DNA from: Paenibacillus sp. RC67
GTDB taxonomy: Bacteria > Bacillota > Bacilli > Paenibacillales > NBRC-103111
DNA length: 64,000 bases
Direction of reading: 5' to 3'
NCBI RefSeq assembly: GCF_030020805.1
Contig: NZ_CP125098.1
Location: forward strand, 262,001-326,000
Shown: one piece after another, positions 25,140 through 33,128 of the stretch
Position numbering within the stretch: position 1 is the first letter of the stretch
Layout: the number at the start of each line of letters is the position of its first letter
Notes under the pieces: generated by a model
The model's database searches: none
Seen by the model: only the letters and a program-made list of their open reading frames with translations
Told to the model about the DNA's origin: nothing
Translations under genes and position numbers: made by a program

Positions 25140-25721
25140 TTATCTTTGAATTCCCCATCTGGCTTGCATTTGGCGAATATATTCTGTCGTAATATAGCTT
25201 GTATCAATCGTTCGCTCTCGGCGTTCTTTATCTAATTGCGCAAGTTGAAGCCGATTCATGATTTGATTGAGCCTTTTCTGGACAAACCCAATAGGAAGGC
25301 AAAAAGCTTCAGCTAGAATTTTTTCAAATGCGCTCCAACTATAAACATCATGAATGAACTCGTCCAACATATAAGCCGGCATAGCAGCATACAGTTGGAA
25401 CTGGGCTGCTTGCTGTTCCTGCAATTCTATAAAAGCCTCCGGCATACGGAATTGATCTCCACAATGACGAACGATATGGCCAAGCTCGTGAAAGAAGTTT
25501 TCACGTCGCTGTTCTTTATTTAGCAGAGCATGTAGGTAGATAAGTGCAAAATTATCGCTCCAAATGACCTTTGACTCATATGGGTGTATCTCTATCATGG
25601 CACGAAAGATAGCTGCGATATGATCTAAATCCATGTCTGCTGCCGAATGGATTCCGTTCTTTCGATAAATAAATGAAAGCCATTCTTCTGTTTCAGTCGG
25701 TTTGTATAATGAAAGATCCAT
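25140..25721 (-). CDS. immA: ImmA/IrrE family metallopeptidase
   Basis: A 193-residue protein with the zinc-peptidase motif HELGH (in NFFHELGHIVRH, about residues 82-86) and downstream acidic residues, typical of ImmA/IrrE. In ICEBs1, ImmA cleaves the XRE repressor ImmR after DNA damage. PBSX carries a similar protein, XkdA. ATG 25721 follows GGAGGT. It lies downstream of the XRE repressor gene on the same strand, but an apparent terminator (25769-25790) separates them. A LexA-type box (25738-25751) then sits just before its ribosome site. It probably inactivates the repressor encoded at 25817-26839. Confidence 0.85.
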   Translation of the reverse strand: MDLSLYKPTETEEWLSFIYRKNGIHSAADMDLDHIAAIFRAMIEIHPYESKVIWSDNFALIYLHALLNKEQRRENFFHELGHIVRHCGDQFRMPEAFIELQEQQAAQFQLYAAMPAYMLDEFIHDVYSWSAFEKILAEAFCLPIGFVQKRLNQIMNRLQLAQLDKERRERTIDTSYITTEYIRQMQARWGIQR

Positions 25722-25737
25722 ATATTTACCTCCAAAC

Positions 25738-25751
25738 AGAACATATGTTCT
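25738..25751 (-). promoter_or_regulatory. LexA/DinR-type SOS box upstream of immA
   Basis: AGAACATATGTTCT is a perfect 14-bp palindrome containing GAAC-N4-GTTC, the core of the Gram-positive LexA site (CGAACNNNNGTTCG). It lies 17 bases before the immA start, next to the ribosome site, where bound LexA would block transcription. Only the outer C/G of the consensus differ. Confidence 0.6.
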
Positions 25752-25768
25752 ATTTTGTTTGATAAAGA

Positions 25769-25790
25769 AAAGCCCTTTGCGGGCTATCTA
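25769..25790 (-). terminator. Terminator of the XRE repressor gene
   Basis: Read on the minus strand: AGCCC-GCAAA-GGGCT followed by TTTCTTT, between the repressor stop at 25817 and the SOS box. It separates repressor and protease transcription. Confidence 0.7.
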
Positions 25791-25816
25791 GTTTTTAAAA
25801 ATAATAAAGATAGTTA

Positions 25817-26839
25817 TTACTTTCCGTTAAATTCCTCAAACAATCTCCTTTTTGCTTCGAACTCTTGCCGTTCCTGGTCAGTCAACTGCTTCGGTTTGCC
25901 GTTATATGCGGCTTGGCTGAGATACTCACCTGATTCCTCTGATACAACTCCGAATGTTCTTGTTCTAACTTTGTTTACGCTAGAAGCTGGCTCCTTGGAT
26001 CGTGTTACTTCTTTTAATGTAGCCTGTAATCCATCTATGTTTTTGTGAAGCTTGCTCATATAGCGCTTAATATAAATGACATCCTTTAAAATATCTTCGA
26101 CAAACTCCACATCAACATCCACATGTTCAAGAAAATCGATGTAGTCATCGGTTTCTTTCAGTAGATCCGTAGTTGCATTGAGCATGCGCTGAGTTACATC
26201 GATATCCCTATCAAAATCCTTTCCATCATTCCTCGAAGCTTCTTTATCGTCTTCAGGTCGAGGAAATCGGCGTCTGGCCGTTCCTTTTTCGTTTATATAT
26301 CTTGTAAAGTTAATCGTTTCTGTCCCCATAGTTACTGAAGGAGTCTGAGGGAAAAATTGAGAACGAAGAGATCCTATTAGCTGTAAAGCGAACTCTGGAT
26401 CATCTTCTAATTTATCGAACGGATAGGAATGATGATAAGTTTCTCTTAGCTCAAACCCTATTCCTTGAATTTCTTTCAAGAGGTCTTCTTGAACTTCTTG
26501 ATGTGCATAGTAATACTCGATGAATTCAATGAGCTTACGAATCAGATTAAATACAAATCGATACCGTTCAGCCTCCCGGAGAGCTTCTCTTACTTCTGTG
26601 GGGGCTTTATCTATATAGGCTGCCATGACCAGAGCGTCTGGGTCTCCTCCGGCAGCTTCTGCTAAGGCACGCGTAATATCCTCTGAGGCGGGTGGTTTAT
26701 TGCCGTTTTTTAACTTACTTATATAGGATTTTGTAATTTCAATATCGTGGTTTTTCAGCCTTAGGACAAGTTCTCCGAGGCTTAGCTTGCTTTCTTCTAT
26801 ATAACGAGACAACAGTTCATGATATTTCACGAGCTTCAA
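25817..26839 (-). CDS. XRE family repressor of the tailocin
   Basis: A 340-residue protein. The N-terminal Cro/CI-type HTH (about residues 10-70) contains LSLGELVLRLKNHDIEITKS and SYISKLKNGNKPP. A long helical, charged C-terminal region (about 85-330) follows, much longer than simple phage repressors, and could be the sensor or ImmA-contact part. Start TTG 26839 has AGGAG six bases upstream. It is transcribed away from the activator gene at 27029, and the shared intergenic region is full of repeated operator-like motifs. I infer that it keeps the tailocin off until ImmA removes it. Confidence 0.8.
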   Translation of the reverse strand: MKLVKYHELLSRYIEESKLSLGELVLRLKNHDIEITKSYISKLKNGNKPPASEDITRALAEAAGGDPDALVMAAYIDKAPTEVREALREAERYRFVFNLIRKLIEFIEYYYAHQEVQEDLLKEIQGIGFELRETYHHSYPFDKLEDDPEFALQLIGSLRSQFFPQTPSVTMGTETINFTRYINEKGTARRRFPRPEDDKEASRNDGKDFDRDIDVTQRMLNATTDLLKETDDYIDFLEHVDVDVEFVEDILKDVIYIKRYMSKLHKNIDGLQATLKEVTRSKEPASSVNKVRTRTFGVVSEESGEYLSQAAYNGKPKQLTDQERQEFEAKRRLFEEFNGK

Positions 26840-26856
26840 TCCCCTCTCCTATTATT

Positions 26857-26960
26857 ATCTTAGTTGATGTTGACCAAAAATTCAACGATAACACTAAAAA
26901 GTGACAATTAAATGTTGACTAAAAAGTGACTCAATGGTACTATTTGGTCAAAAGTTGACC
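26857..26960. promoter_or_regulatory. Divergent repressor/activator switch region
   Basis: Rightward promoter: TTGACT (26915-26920), 17 bases, TACTAT (26938-26943). Leftward promoter on the minus strand: TTGAAT (26880-26885), 17 bases, TAAGAT (26857-26862). Repeated motifs overlap both: ACTAAAAAGTGAC twice (26893-26905 and 26918-26930, 25 bp apart), the perfect inverted repeat GGTCAAAAGTTGACC (26946-26960), and GTTGA/TCAAC arms at about 26869-26885. Binding of the XRE protein here is inferred. Confidence 0.7.
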
Positions 26961-27028
26961 TTTTAGTGATTGGTGTTTACTCCAAAGTGATCTAAAAATA
27001 TTTAGACGATGAAAGGTGAGGAGAATGA

Positions 27029-27400
27029 ATGTTGGCTATGATGAATGGAATGTTTCCAGTGGCAACGGTAAAGGAAATCAAGCTTGCTAAGGATTACCTT
27101 AAGCAATATAGAGATATAAAGAACAAATTAGAGCTATTTGAACGCAACCCACCTACAACAGATGAGCAGAAAAAAATTCAATTATCCTTAACAAAGTTCA
27201 CTAGTCTTATTGAAAATGCCGTCGAGCAAGTTGTAGATCCCAATGTCAAAGCTATTGTGGAATTCCGCTTTATAAAAGGCAATTCACGTGCTGCGACCAT
27301 TCTTAGATTTAGTGGCTGGAATTACTGTGATAAAACCCTGGATAGGAAATTGGAAGAGGGAGTCGTATCCGTCGCAAATACGCTTCTATATTTTGAATGA
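27029..27400 (+). CDS. ArpU/RinA-like late transcriptional activator
   Basis: A 123-residue protein with a helical N-terminal half and a C-terminal sigma-region-4-like helix-turn-helix (about residues 75-115; EFRFIKGNSRAATILRFSGW then CDKTLDRKLEEG). This is the layout of ArpU/RinA-type phage activators that switch on late operons. GAGGAG lies 5 bases before ATG 27029. It is the first rightward gene of the tailocin, driven by the promoter overlapped by XRE-type operators. A regular TGTC array begins only 5 bases after its stop codon and is its likely target. Confidence 0.7.
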   Translation: MLAMMNGMFPVATVKEIKLAKDYLKQYRDIKNKLELFERNPPTTDEQKKIQLSLTKFTSLIENAVEQVVDPNVKAIVEFRFIKGNSRAATILRFSGWNYCDKTLDRKLEEGVVSVANTLLYFE

Positions 27401-27404
27401 AGCA

Positions 27405-27471
27405 TGTCCATCGGATGTCCATTTCCTGTCAAAGGCATGTCAACAAAATGTCTAAGGTTTGAAGGTACATT
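27405..27471 (+). promoter_or_regulatory. Helically phased TGTC array and late-promoter -10
   Basis: TGTC occurs at 27405, 27416, 27427, 27438 and 27449, exactly 11 bp apart, so all copies face the same side of the helix. A -10-like TACATT follows at 27466-27471, with no good -35 other than the last repeats. This is the expected geometry for an activator-dependent late promoter. That the ArpU-like protein binds here is inference. Confidence 0.65.
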
Positions 27472-27910
27472 AGATCCATAGAGCTAAGGCTCGGGTGATT
27501 CCTACTGTACCCTAAACATCGGAGGACTCGGTCATGCTGTGGGTGGACTTGATTTTCCACCTTAGACGCTAGTCGTCGATGGTGTGAAGAAGAGGCGGGG
27601 TTAGAAACCCCATTATGATTTATTGTGTGGCGGGGCTCTATCCACCAAATAGCAGCCATTACAGGAAAGGGGGTGGTTGAGTGCAATAGGGGATAGTTGA
27701 TTGCGTTGTTGCTGCATAGTGTTAGAGAAACAATGGCTGCAGGAAGATGTCGATTGGCTGTCTTCTAGCGAAAGTAATTATAAACTCTAATGTTAATAGA
27801 GGAGACAAACGAGCTTCGCAGAGGTGGACGATTCGATAGAAACATGGAGTTAGGAGTAAGCTAGGAGGATGGGTGGAAAATGGCTATCCAACGGTACTTG
27901 AGGTGGAACG
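27472..27910 (+). other. Long non-coding leader between late promoter and first tail gene
   Basis: About 430 bases without a credible ORF. Several hairpins are visible: GAGC-TAAG-GCTC (about 27482), GGTGGA/TCCACC (27542-27561), and GGGGTT-AGA-AACCCC (27597-27611). In PBSX-like phages the packaging and head genes sit at this place. It may be the scar left by their loss, or a structured 5' leader. Confidence 0.5.
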
Positions 27911-28339
27911 ATGATCTTTGAAGAGATGAAAAATGCTTTACTTGTTCAGCTAAAATCCTTGGGTTTTGACATTCCAATCTATGATGAGAATAACAAGCAG
28001 GATTTGCAGAAGCCTTCTTTTCTTATGCTCCTAGTGAGCAGTAAGCAAGTGAAAGAAATCAATGGACGATATCGATACCCTACACTATTCAGTATTCAAT
28101 ACTTCCCGAATCCAGGAAACAGGACCATCCCCATTGGATTTCACGAGATGGCTGAACGGTTGTATGAGGAACTGGAGTACATGGAGTGGGAGGGTAAGCG
28201 TTACCGAGGCTATGAGCTGCATCATGAGATACTGGAGGATTCACTCCAATTTTATATAAGCTTCGATATCCACGTGACAAAGCAAAAGCCGTCTGCATTG
28301 AAAATGAAGCATTTAGAACAGGAGGAAAGATACAAATGA
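27911..28339 (+). CDS. Tail terminator-like protein (XkdJ position)
   Basis: A 142-residue protein that resembles the small phage tail-terminator/completion family found before sheath genes in PBSX-type modules. It begins MIFEEMKNALLVQLKSLG, with strand-rich mid-part FSIQYFPNPGN and FYISFDIHV. TTGAGGTGG precedes ATG 27911. Its stop overlaps the next start (ATGA). Tail terminators cap the tube and stop sheath polymerisation. Keeping one in a headless particle makes sense, because tail length and closure still need control. The assignment is by position and general similarity. Confidence 0.6.
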   Translation: MIFEEMKNALLVQLKSLGFDIPIYDENNKQDLQKPSFLMLLVSSKQVKEINGRYRYPTLFSIQYFPNPGNRTIPIGFHEMAERLYEELEYMEWEGKRYRGYELHHEILEDSLQFYISFDIHVTKQKPSALKMKHLEQEERYK

Positions 28340-28524
28340 GTACAAAAGAAAAAAGTGTTGAAGCCGCGGTTTCAGCTTATACCAAGCAGCAGTTTTTGGA
28401 ATCCAAGCAGTATACGGCGCAGCAAAAAGATGTGCTAAATACACTTCTGCAGGATGATACAACGTACACAATGGAGCAAGTCAAAAAATATATGATGGAT
28501 TTTTCCAGAAAGGTGGTTATATAG
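28336..28524 (+). CDS. Small conserved tail-module protein
   Basis: A 62-residue hydrophilic, helical protein (MSTKEKSVEAAVSAYTKQ...) with GGAGG before ATG 28336. It overlaps the tail terminator gene by four bases and ends immediately before the sheath gene. Small proteins of this kind occur just upstream of sheath genes in PBSX and skin-like elements. The function is not known; it may help sheath folding or assembly. Confidence 0.6.
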   Translation: MSTKEKSVEAAVSAYTKQQFLESKQYTAQQKDVLNTLLQDDTTYTMEQVKKYMMDFSRKVVI

Positions 28525-29841
28525 ATGGCCGGAGGAACATGGACAACACAAAACAAAGATAGAGCAGGGGTATACATTGAATTTGTAGGTGAGGGAAAAC
28601 CGGTAGGAGCAGTCGGTGACCGTGGCGTTATGACAATGCCATTATCGCTTAGCTGGGGGCCGTCAAAGCAAATGATTGAGATCCAAGCTGGCGCTGATGT
28701 ATCCAAGCAGCTTGGGTACGATGTAACTGCAGCACAGCTGTTGCTTGTTAAGGAAGCGTTGAAGCGGGTTAAGACCTTGCTTGTATATCGCTTGAATGAA
28801 GGTGTAAAGGCTAATGCAACCATCGGCACTTTAACTTCTACGGCCAAATATGGCGGTTTGCGAGGTAACGATATTTCTCATGTCATCCAAAAAAACTTCG
28901 ATGATGCAACCAAATTTGATGTGAAGACGCTTCTGTCGGGAAGAGCCGTTGATATCCAGACGGTAGCTGCGACAGAAGCTTTGAAGGCTAATGACTGGGT
29001 TATCTTTAGCGGAACTGGGGCATTAACGGAAACGGCTGGAACGGTGTTGAAGGGCGGTACAGACGGCACAGTAACAAATCAGGATCATATGGATTATCTG
29101 GCTGCATCTGAGCTGGTCGACTTCCAGACTATGGCTCTATCATCGACGGATAATACATTAAAAGCACTATACTCTTCCTTTGTACGACGGATTAGGGATG
29201 ATGAGGGGAAAAAGGTGCAGGTCGTATTGGAGAACTATCCTACGGCTGATTATGAAGGAATCATTAGCGTGAAGAATGGCGTTATCCTCTCTGATGGAAC
29301 CAAGCTAACGGCGGCTCAAGCAACGGCATGGGTGGCAGCTGCAACAGCATCCGCACAGATGAATCAATCACTAACCTACGATGCTTACGATGATGCCATC
29401 GATGTAACGCCTCGCTACACCAATGATCAGATCATTGCAGCAATCAACAAGGGAGAATTTCTTTTCACGCCAAGTCAGGGTAAAGCCAAAGTAGAATTGG
29501 ATATCAATACATTCACAAGCTTCTCACCGACAAAAGGAAAGGAATTTAGAAAAAACAGAGTGATTCGTGTACTAGACGGCATTAACAATGACTTCAAACG
29601 AATCTTCGAATCGTTCTTTATCGGGAAAGTAGACAATAATGCTGATGGGCGAAACCTGCTGCGCGGAGAGTGCAACTCGTACTTGAATACATTGCAGGGA
29701 ATTAATGCGGTGCAAAATTTTGATTCGCAAAGTGATGTGGTCGTGTTGGAAGGCAGCGAGGCTGACAGTGTATATGTTGAAGTTGGAGTACAACCGGTCG
29801 ATTCGGTTGAGAAAATCTATATGAAAGTGACGGTGCAATAA
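28525..29841 (+). CDS. xkdK: Contractile tail sheath protein
   Basis: A 438-residue sheath protein of the XkdK family. The N-terminal part is characteristic (GTWTTQNKDRAGVYIEFVGE). The conserved C-terminal part includes DINTFTSFSPTKGKEFRKNR, the VLDGINNDFKRIFESF stretch and GINAVQNFDSQSD. Sheath subunits form the outer cylinder that shortens and drives the tube through a target envelope, so the particle is R-type (contractile). AAAGGTGG precedes ATG 28525. The gene is full length for the family. Confidence 0.95.
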   Translation: MAGGTWTTQNKDRAGVYIEFVGEGKPVGAVGDRGVMTMPLSLSWGPSKQMIEIQAGADVSKQLGYDVTAAQLLLVKEALKRVKTLLVYRLNEGVKANATIGTLTSTAKYGGLRGNDISHVIQKNFDDATKFDVKTLLSGRAVDIQTVAATEALKANDWVIFSGTGALTETAGTVLKGGTDGTVTNQDHMDYLAASELVDFQTMALSSTDNTLKALYSSFVRRIRDDEGKKVQVVLENYPTADYEGIISVKNGVILSDGTKLTAAQATAWVAAATASAQMNQSLTYDAYDDAIDVTPRYTNDQIIAAINKGEFLFTPSQGKAKVELDINTFTSFSPTKGKEFRKNRVIRVLDGINNDFKRIFESFFIGKVDNNADGRNLLRGECNSYLNTLQGINAVQNFDSQSDVVVLEGSEADSVYVEVGVQPVDSVEKIYMKVTVQ

Positions 29842-29842
29842 T

Positions 29843-30307
29843 ATGTCCTTCTTAAAAGCTAATGATACGATTTCAGGTCAAGAGGGCCGGGCTTACGCCA
29901 CGATTAATGGTCAGGTTGAAGAAATGTTTTACATTAAAAAGCTCGAGGGTAAGGTCGAGAAAGAAAAGTCTGAGGTCAAGACACTAGGGCGCCGCGGTAC
30001 GCAGCACAAGGCTAAGGGGTGGAAGGGCTCCGGCAGCATGACAATTTATTACGTCACCTCTGTGTTCAGAGAAATGATGCTGGATTATATCAAAAAAGGC
30101 AAGGATACGTATTTTGACGTGCAGGTTATCAATGAGGACCCATCCTCTTCCGTTGGGAAACAAACGGTTGTCCTTAAAGGCGTCAATTTGGATAGCGTCA
30201 TTATGGCTCTACTGGATACGGGCTCCGATGCTCTGGAAGAAGAAGTAAGCTTCACGTTTGATGATGTAGATATTCTAGATCCGTTTGGCAAACCAATTAT
30301 GGGTTAA
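29843..30307 (+). CDS. xkdM: Tail tube protein
   Basis: A 154-residue inner tube protein of the XkdM family, with FLKANDTISGQEGRAYATI at the N-terminus and the typical EVKTLGRRGTQHKAKGWKGS segment. It starts one base after the sheath stop. Hexamers stack into the rigid tube inside the sheath. Length and order match PBSX exactly. Confidence 0.93.
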   Translation: MSFLKANDTISGQEGRAYATINGQVEEMFYIKKLEGKVEKEKSEVKTLGRRGTQHKAKGWKGSGSMTIYYVTSVFREMMLDYIKKGKDTYFDVQVINEDPSSSVGKQTVVLKGVNLDSVIMALLDTGSDALEEEVSFTFDDVDILDPFGKPIMG

Positions 30308-30325
30308 TTAATGGAGGTTATTACA

Positions 30326-30745
30326 ATGAGCGATTTAAGCGTATTCTATGCACAAAATGTTAGCGGATTGACGGAGGAATTAATTGTTTCCGAGCGTTTC
30401 AAGGACAAAGAAGGAAAGCCTGTAGCGTGGAAGCTGCGCAGCATGACAGAAGAAGAGAATGAGTCGATTCGGAAATCGGCCACCAAGCGTGTCCAAGCCA
30501 AGAGGGGAGTGGCAACGCAAGAAACGGACCCTACGGAATATATGGCCAAGCTTGCGGTCGCTAGCGTTGTATTCCCTAATCTTAAGGATGTTGAATTGCA
30601 AAAGTCATACGGTGTGCTTGGTGCGGAGAATCTTCTTCGGAAAATGCTGCTGGCGGGAGAGTATGCAGCACTGATTGAAAAAATCCAGGAGCTTAACGCT
30701 TTCGATAAGAATATGAACGAGCTGGTCGATGAAGTAAAAAACTAG
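30326..30745 (+). CDS. xkdN: Tail assembly chaperone, short form (gpG-like)
   Basis: A 139-residue XkdN-family protein. ATG 30326 is chosen since GGAGG lies 8 bases upstream, while the in-frame ATG 30311 precedes that site. By position between tube and tape measure it is the tail assembly chaperone, equivalent to gpG of lambda. Its last codons contain the slippery heptamer A AAA AAC (30736-30742) directly before TAG, and the -1 frame continues into a 55-codon ORF. A minor longer product is therefore expected. Confidence 0.9.
   Translation: MSDLSVFYAQNVSGLTEELIVSERFKDKEGKPVAWKLRSMTEEENESIRKSATKRVQAKRGVATQETDPTEYMAKLAVASVVFPNLKDVELQKSYGVLGAENLLRKMLLAGEYAALIEKIQELNAFDKNMNELVDEVKN
30736..30742 (+). 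promoter_or_regulatory. Programmed -1 ribosomal frameshift site
   Basis: The heptamer A AAA AAC is in the correct phase (X XXY YYZ), with the zero-frame stop TAG as the next codon. After a -1 slip translation reads CTA GTC ATG GAG and continues to 30915. Confidence 0.85.
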
Positions 30746-30747
30746 TC

Positions 30748-30915
30748 ATGGAGGGGGATGGTGAGGCTAATTACGCTTACTACGCCCTCCACGAGTTAAA
30801 CATCCTACCGCATGACTTAATGCAAATGACTTCTCGTGAGAAGGCGGTCATCTACGCGATGATTGATATTCGAATTGATCAAGAGAAGAAGGCTCAAGCG
30901 AAGAAAAGCAGGTAA
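30748..30915 (+). CDS. Tail assembly chaperone extension (gpT-like), read by -1 frameshift
   Basis: A 55-codon reading frame from ATG 30748 (or continuous from CTA 30742 after the frameshift). It encodes an extension with ALHELNILPHDLMQMTSREK, the XkdN-partner pattern, and a basic tail. It has no ribosome site of its own, so it is most likely made only as the C-terminal part of the XkdN fusion, as with gpGT of lambda, which recruits tube protein to the tape measure. Confidence 0.8.
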   Translation: MEGDGEANYAYYALHELNILPHDLMQMTSREKAVIYAMIDIRIDQEKKAQAKKSR

Positions 30916-30956
30916 CCTCGATGAGGTTTACTTGTGTAAGAAAGGAGGGAGAGCCG

Positions 30957-33119
30957 TTGGCGAGTGTAGGAACAAGCCTTCAATTGTTTGATCAAATGTC
31001 TCAATCGATCAGCACCACACAAAACGGTATGAATAAGGTGTTAGGTACTGCTGAAAAGCTGAAGCATTCCTTGCAAAAGGATGCTAACATTAATCTTTTT
31101 AATATTGAGATAAATCAATTTCAAGAAATTCCAGAAGCATTAACTAACGGATTCCAGAAGGTATATCGCGTATTATTATTAATCCTTCGAACAGCCAGGC
31201 AGATTAAGCTGTCCAATACCGGCGTAAAGCAAATGCAGGATGACCTTAAGAAAGTCACCGAATTAGAAGAAAAGGTCAGCCAACTGCAGGATAAACTGAA
31301 CAATAAGGGCAAGCAAGGTGGAAGTAAGAGTAGCTGGATTTTGGACAAAGTAAAAGGTTTAGCAGGCCAGTACTTAAGCTTTGATACCATCAAGGATCTC
31401 GGAGCAAAAGCTCTGACAGGAGGAATGGAGCAGCAGAAACTGCAGGATATGTTTAAGGCTCGAACCGGTGACGATCAAGTAGGTACTGCCATGTTTCAAA
31501 AGTTTAGGACAGATGCTATGAAATCTGGTGTAGACGCCAACGAGTTTTTGACCGGGACATTATCACTTCTCCCTAAGGTCAAAAATACAAATCAATTAGA
31601 GAAATTGAACAGTATGGCACTTAGACTAAATGCATTTGATACCGAAGGCAAGGGGATTGGGGATAACCTTTCTGTACTTAAAGAAGCCATGGGTGGGAAC
31701 ACGGACTCGTTAGCAGAACGTTATAACATGTCTGACGCAAGTATTAAGGCATCAAAGATTGAGGATTTCGGAAAAGCTGGAGATCTTAACGGATTTATAA
31801 ATGCTTTCGATAAACTGCTTGAGAAGGAAAATATGGGGAAGCAGGCATTTGAAACTATGTTAGCGACCCCGGCAAAGCAAATTGAAATGCTAAGCAATAA
31901 CTTCCAGACTTCTCTTGCAATGGCAGGGCAAGGAGCTTTACAAGCACTTCAGCCTTTACTAGCCACTCTTAACACCGCATTCCAAGAAGGTAAATTTGAA
32001 CCGTTCTTTAATGGATTGCAAGTAGGTTTAAATGTAGTTGCCTGGCTTGTGACTGCTTTAGTAAACGTGGTTTTGTGGTTATCAGATGTAATTCAAAATA
32101 ATTGGCCTATGGCAAGCGCTATTTTAATAAGCTTAGGGGCAGTTATCGCTACTATACTTATTCCTGCTCTTTGGGCTGCGATTACTCCTATTTTAGCTCA
32201 AGCAGCAGCCTGGCTTGCAGCAACTTGGCCGATACTTCTTATTATTGCAGTTATAGGTGTCCTCATTTATATCCTTTTGAGTTGTGGTGTAACAGCAGAG
32301 CAAATCGTCGGTTCTATTGTTGGAAGCTTCATGGTGTTGTATGGAGTAGTATGGAATGTTATTGCACAAATGTGGAATAGATTTGCAAGCTTTGGTGATT
32401 TTCTAATAAATATGTTCATTGATTCAACCTATGCTGGCAAGACATTGTTTTATGATTTAGTTGTAGCTTATGGTGGATTCTTAGAAAGTATGGTTAGAGG
32501 GGTCGAAGATTTTGCCGGAGTTTTTATGAAATCCATTTTGCAAGGTATCAATGGTATTTTGAAAGGATTCAACTGGTTAGTAGATGGCATTAACAACATG
32601 TTTGGGATCAAAATTAACCAAGCCAAGTTTTTTGACGAAAACAACGTTCATGCTATTAGTGATAGTATGAGGAATATGATGGATCAGCTTGAGAAGCCTG
32701 TCAGCGATAAAAATGTAATCGTCACAGGCCGGATGGATTATAAAGACTTGAAAAACGAGTTCGACTTCGGCTATAGCAGCGGTGCGACCCTGGTCAATAA
32801 GCTTTCGACCGTTCAAGATTCCATGGACCCTAATAAGCAGAAATCTATAACTGATGGCTGGAACCAAAATACCAGTATCGATAAGGTGGGCGTGGTCGGT
32901 AAGATTGATGACACGGTGGATGTATCCAGTGAGGATATCAAAGTCATGCGTGATCTGGCAGAACTGCAAAATATTCAGAACTTCGTTACTTTGACTCCTA
33001 CCGTTCAAGTAACAACCGGAGATATTACTAATCCAACCGATGTGAATGAGATGATTCGCCGTATCGAGGATGTTATGGTAAGGGAAATAGCTAATTCAGC
33101 TCAAGGAGTTTACGAATAA
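30957..33119 (+). CDS. xkdO: Tape measure protein
   Basis: A protein of about 720 residues. The N-terminal coiled-coil region has FDQMSQSISTTQNGMNKVLG and ELEEKVSQLQDKLNNKG. A central block carries several hydrophobic segments (about 365-500), and a soluble C-terminal region follows. This is typical of XkdO tape measures, which fix tail length and may help membrane passage. TTG 30957 is chosen because AAAGGAGGG lies 7 bases before it; ATG 30921 has no good site. By the usual rule of about 0.15 nm per residue the tail would be near 100 nm (inference). Confidence 0.9.
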   Translation: MASVGTSLQLFDQMSQSISTTQNGMNKVLGTAEKLKHSLQKDANINLFNIEINQFQEIPEALTNGFQKVYRVLLLILRTARQIKLSNTGVKQMQDDLKKVTELEEKVSQLQDKLNNKGKQGGSKSSWILDKVKGLAGQYLSFDTIKDLGAKALTGGMEQQKLQDMFKARTGDDQVGTAMFQKFRTDAMKSGVDANEFLTGTLSLLPKVKNTNQLEKLNSMALRLNAFDTEGKGIGDNLSVLKEAMGGNTDSLAERYNMSDASIKASKIEDFGKAGDLNGFINAFDKLLEKENMGKQAFETMLATPAKQIEMLSNNFQTSLAMAGQGALQALQPLLATLNTAFQEGKFEPFFNGLQVGLNVVAWLVTALVNVVLWLSDVIQNNWPMASAILISLGAVIATILIPALWAAITPILAQAAAWLAATWPILLIIAVIGVLIYILLSCGVTAEQIVGSIVGSFMVLYGVVWNVIAQMWNRFASFGDFLINMFIDSTYAGKTLFYDLVVAYGGFLESMVRGVEDFAGVFMKSILQGINGILKGFNWLVDGINNMFGIKINQAKFFDENNVHAISDSMRNMMDQLEKPVSDKNVIVTGRMDYKDLKNEFDFGYSSGATLVNKLSTVQDSMDPNKQKSITDGWNQNTSIDKVGVVGKIDDTVDVSSEDIKVMRDLAELQNIQNFVTLTPTVQVTTGDITNPTDVNEMIRRIEDVMVREIANSAQGVYE

Positions 33120-33128
33120 CGGGTAAAA

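Noticed and set aside
27864..27910. Short ORFs with ribosome-like sites in the tailocin leader (10-13 codons)
   Set aside because: Too short and overlapping each other; they may be leader peptides but nothing beyond the ribosome-like sites supports them.
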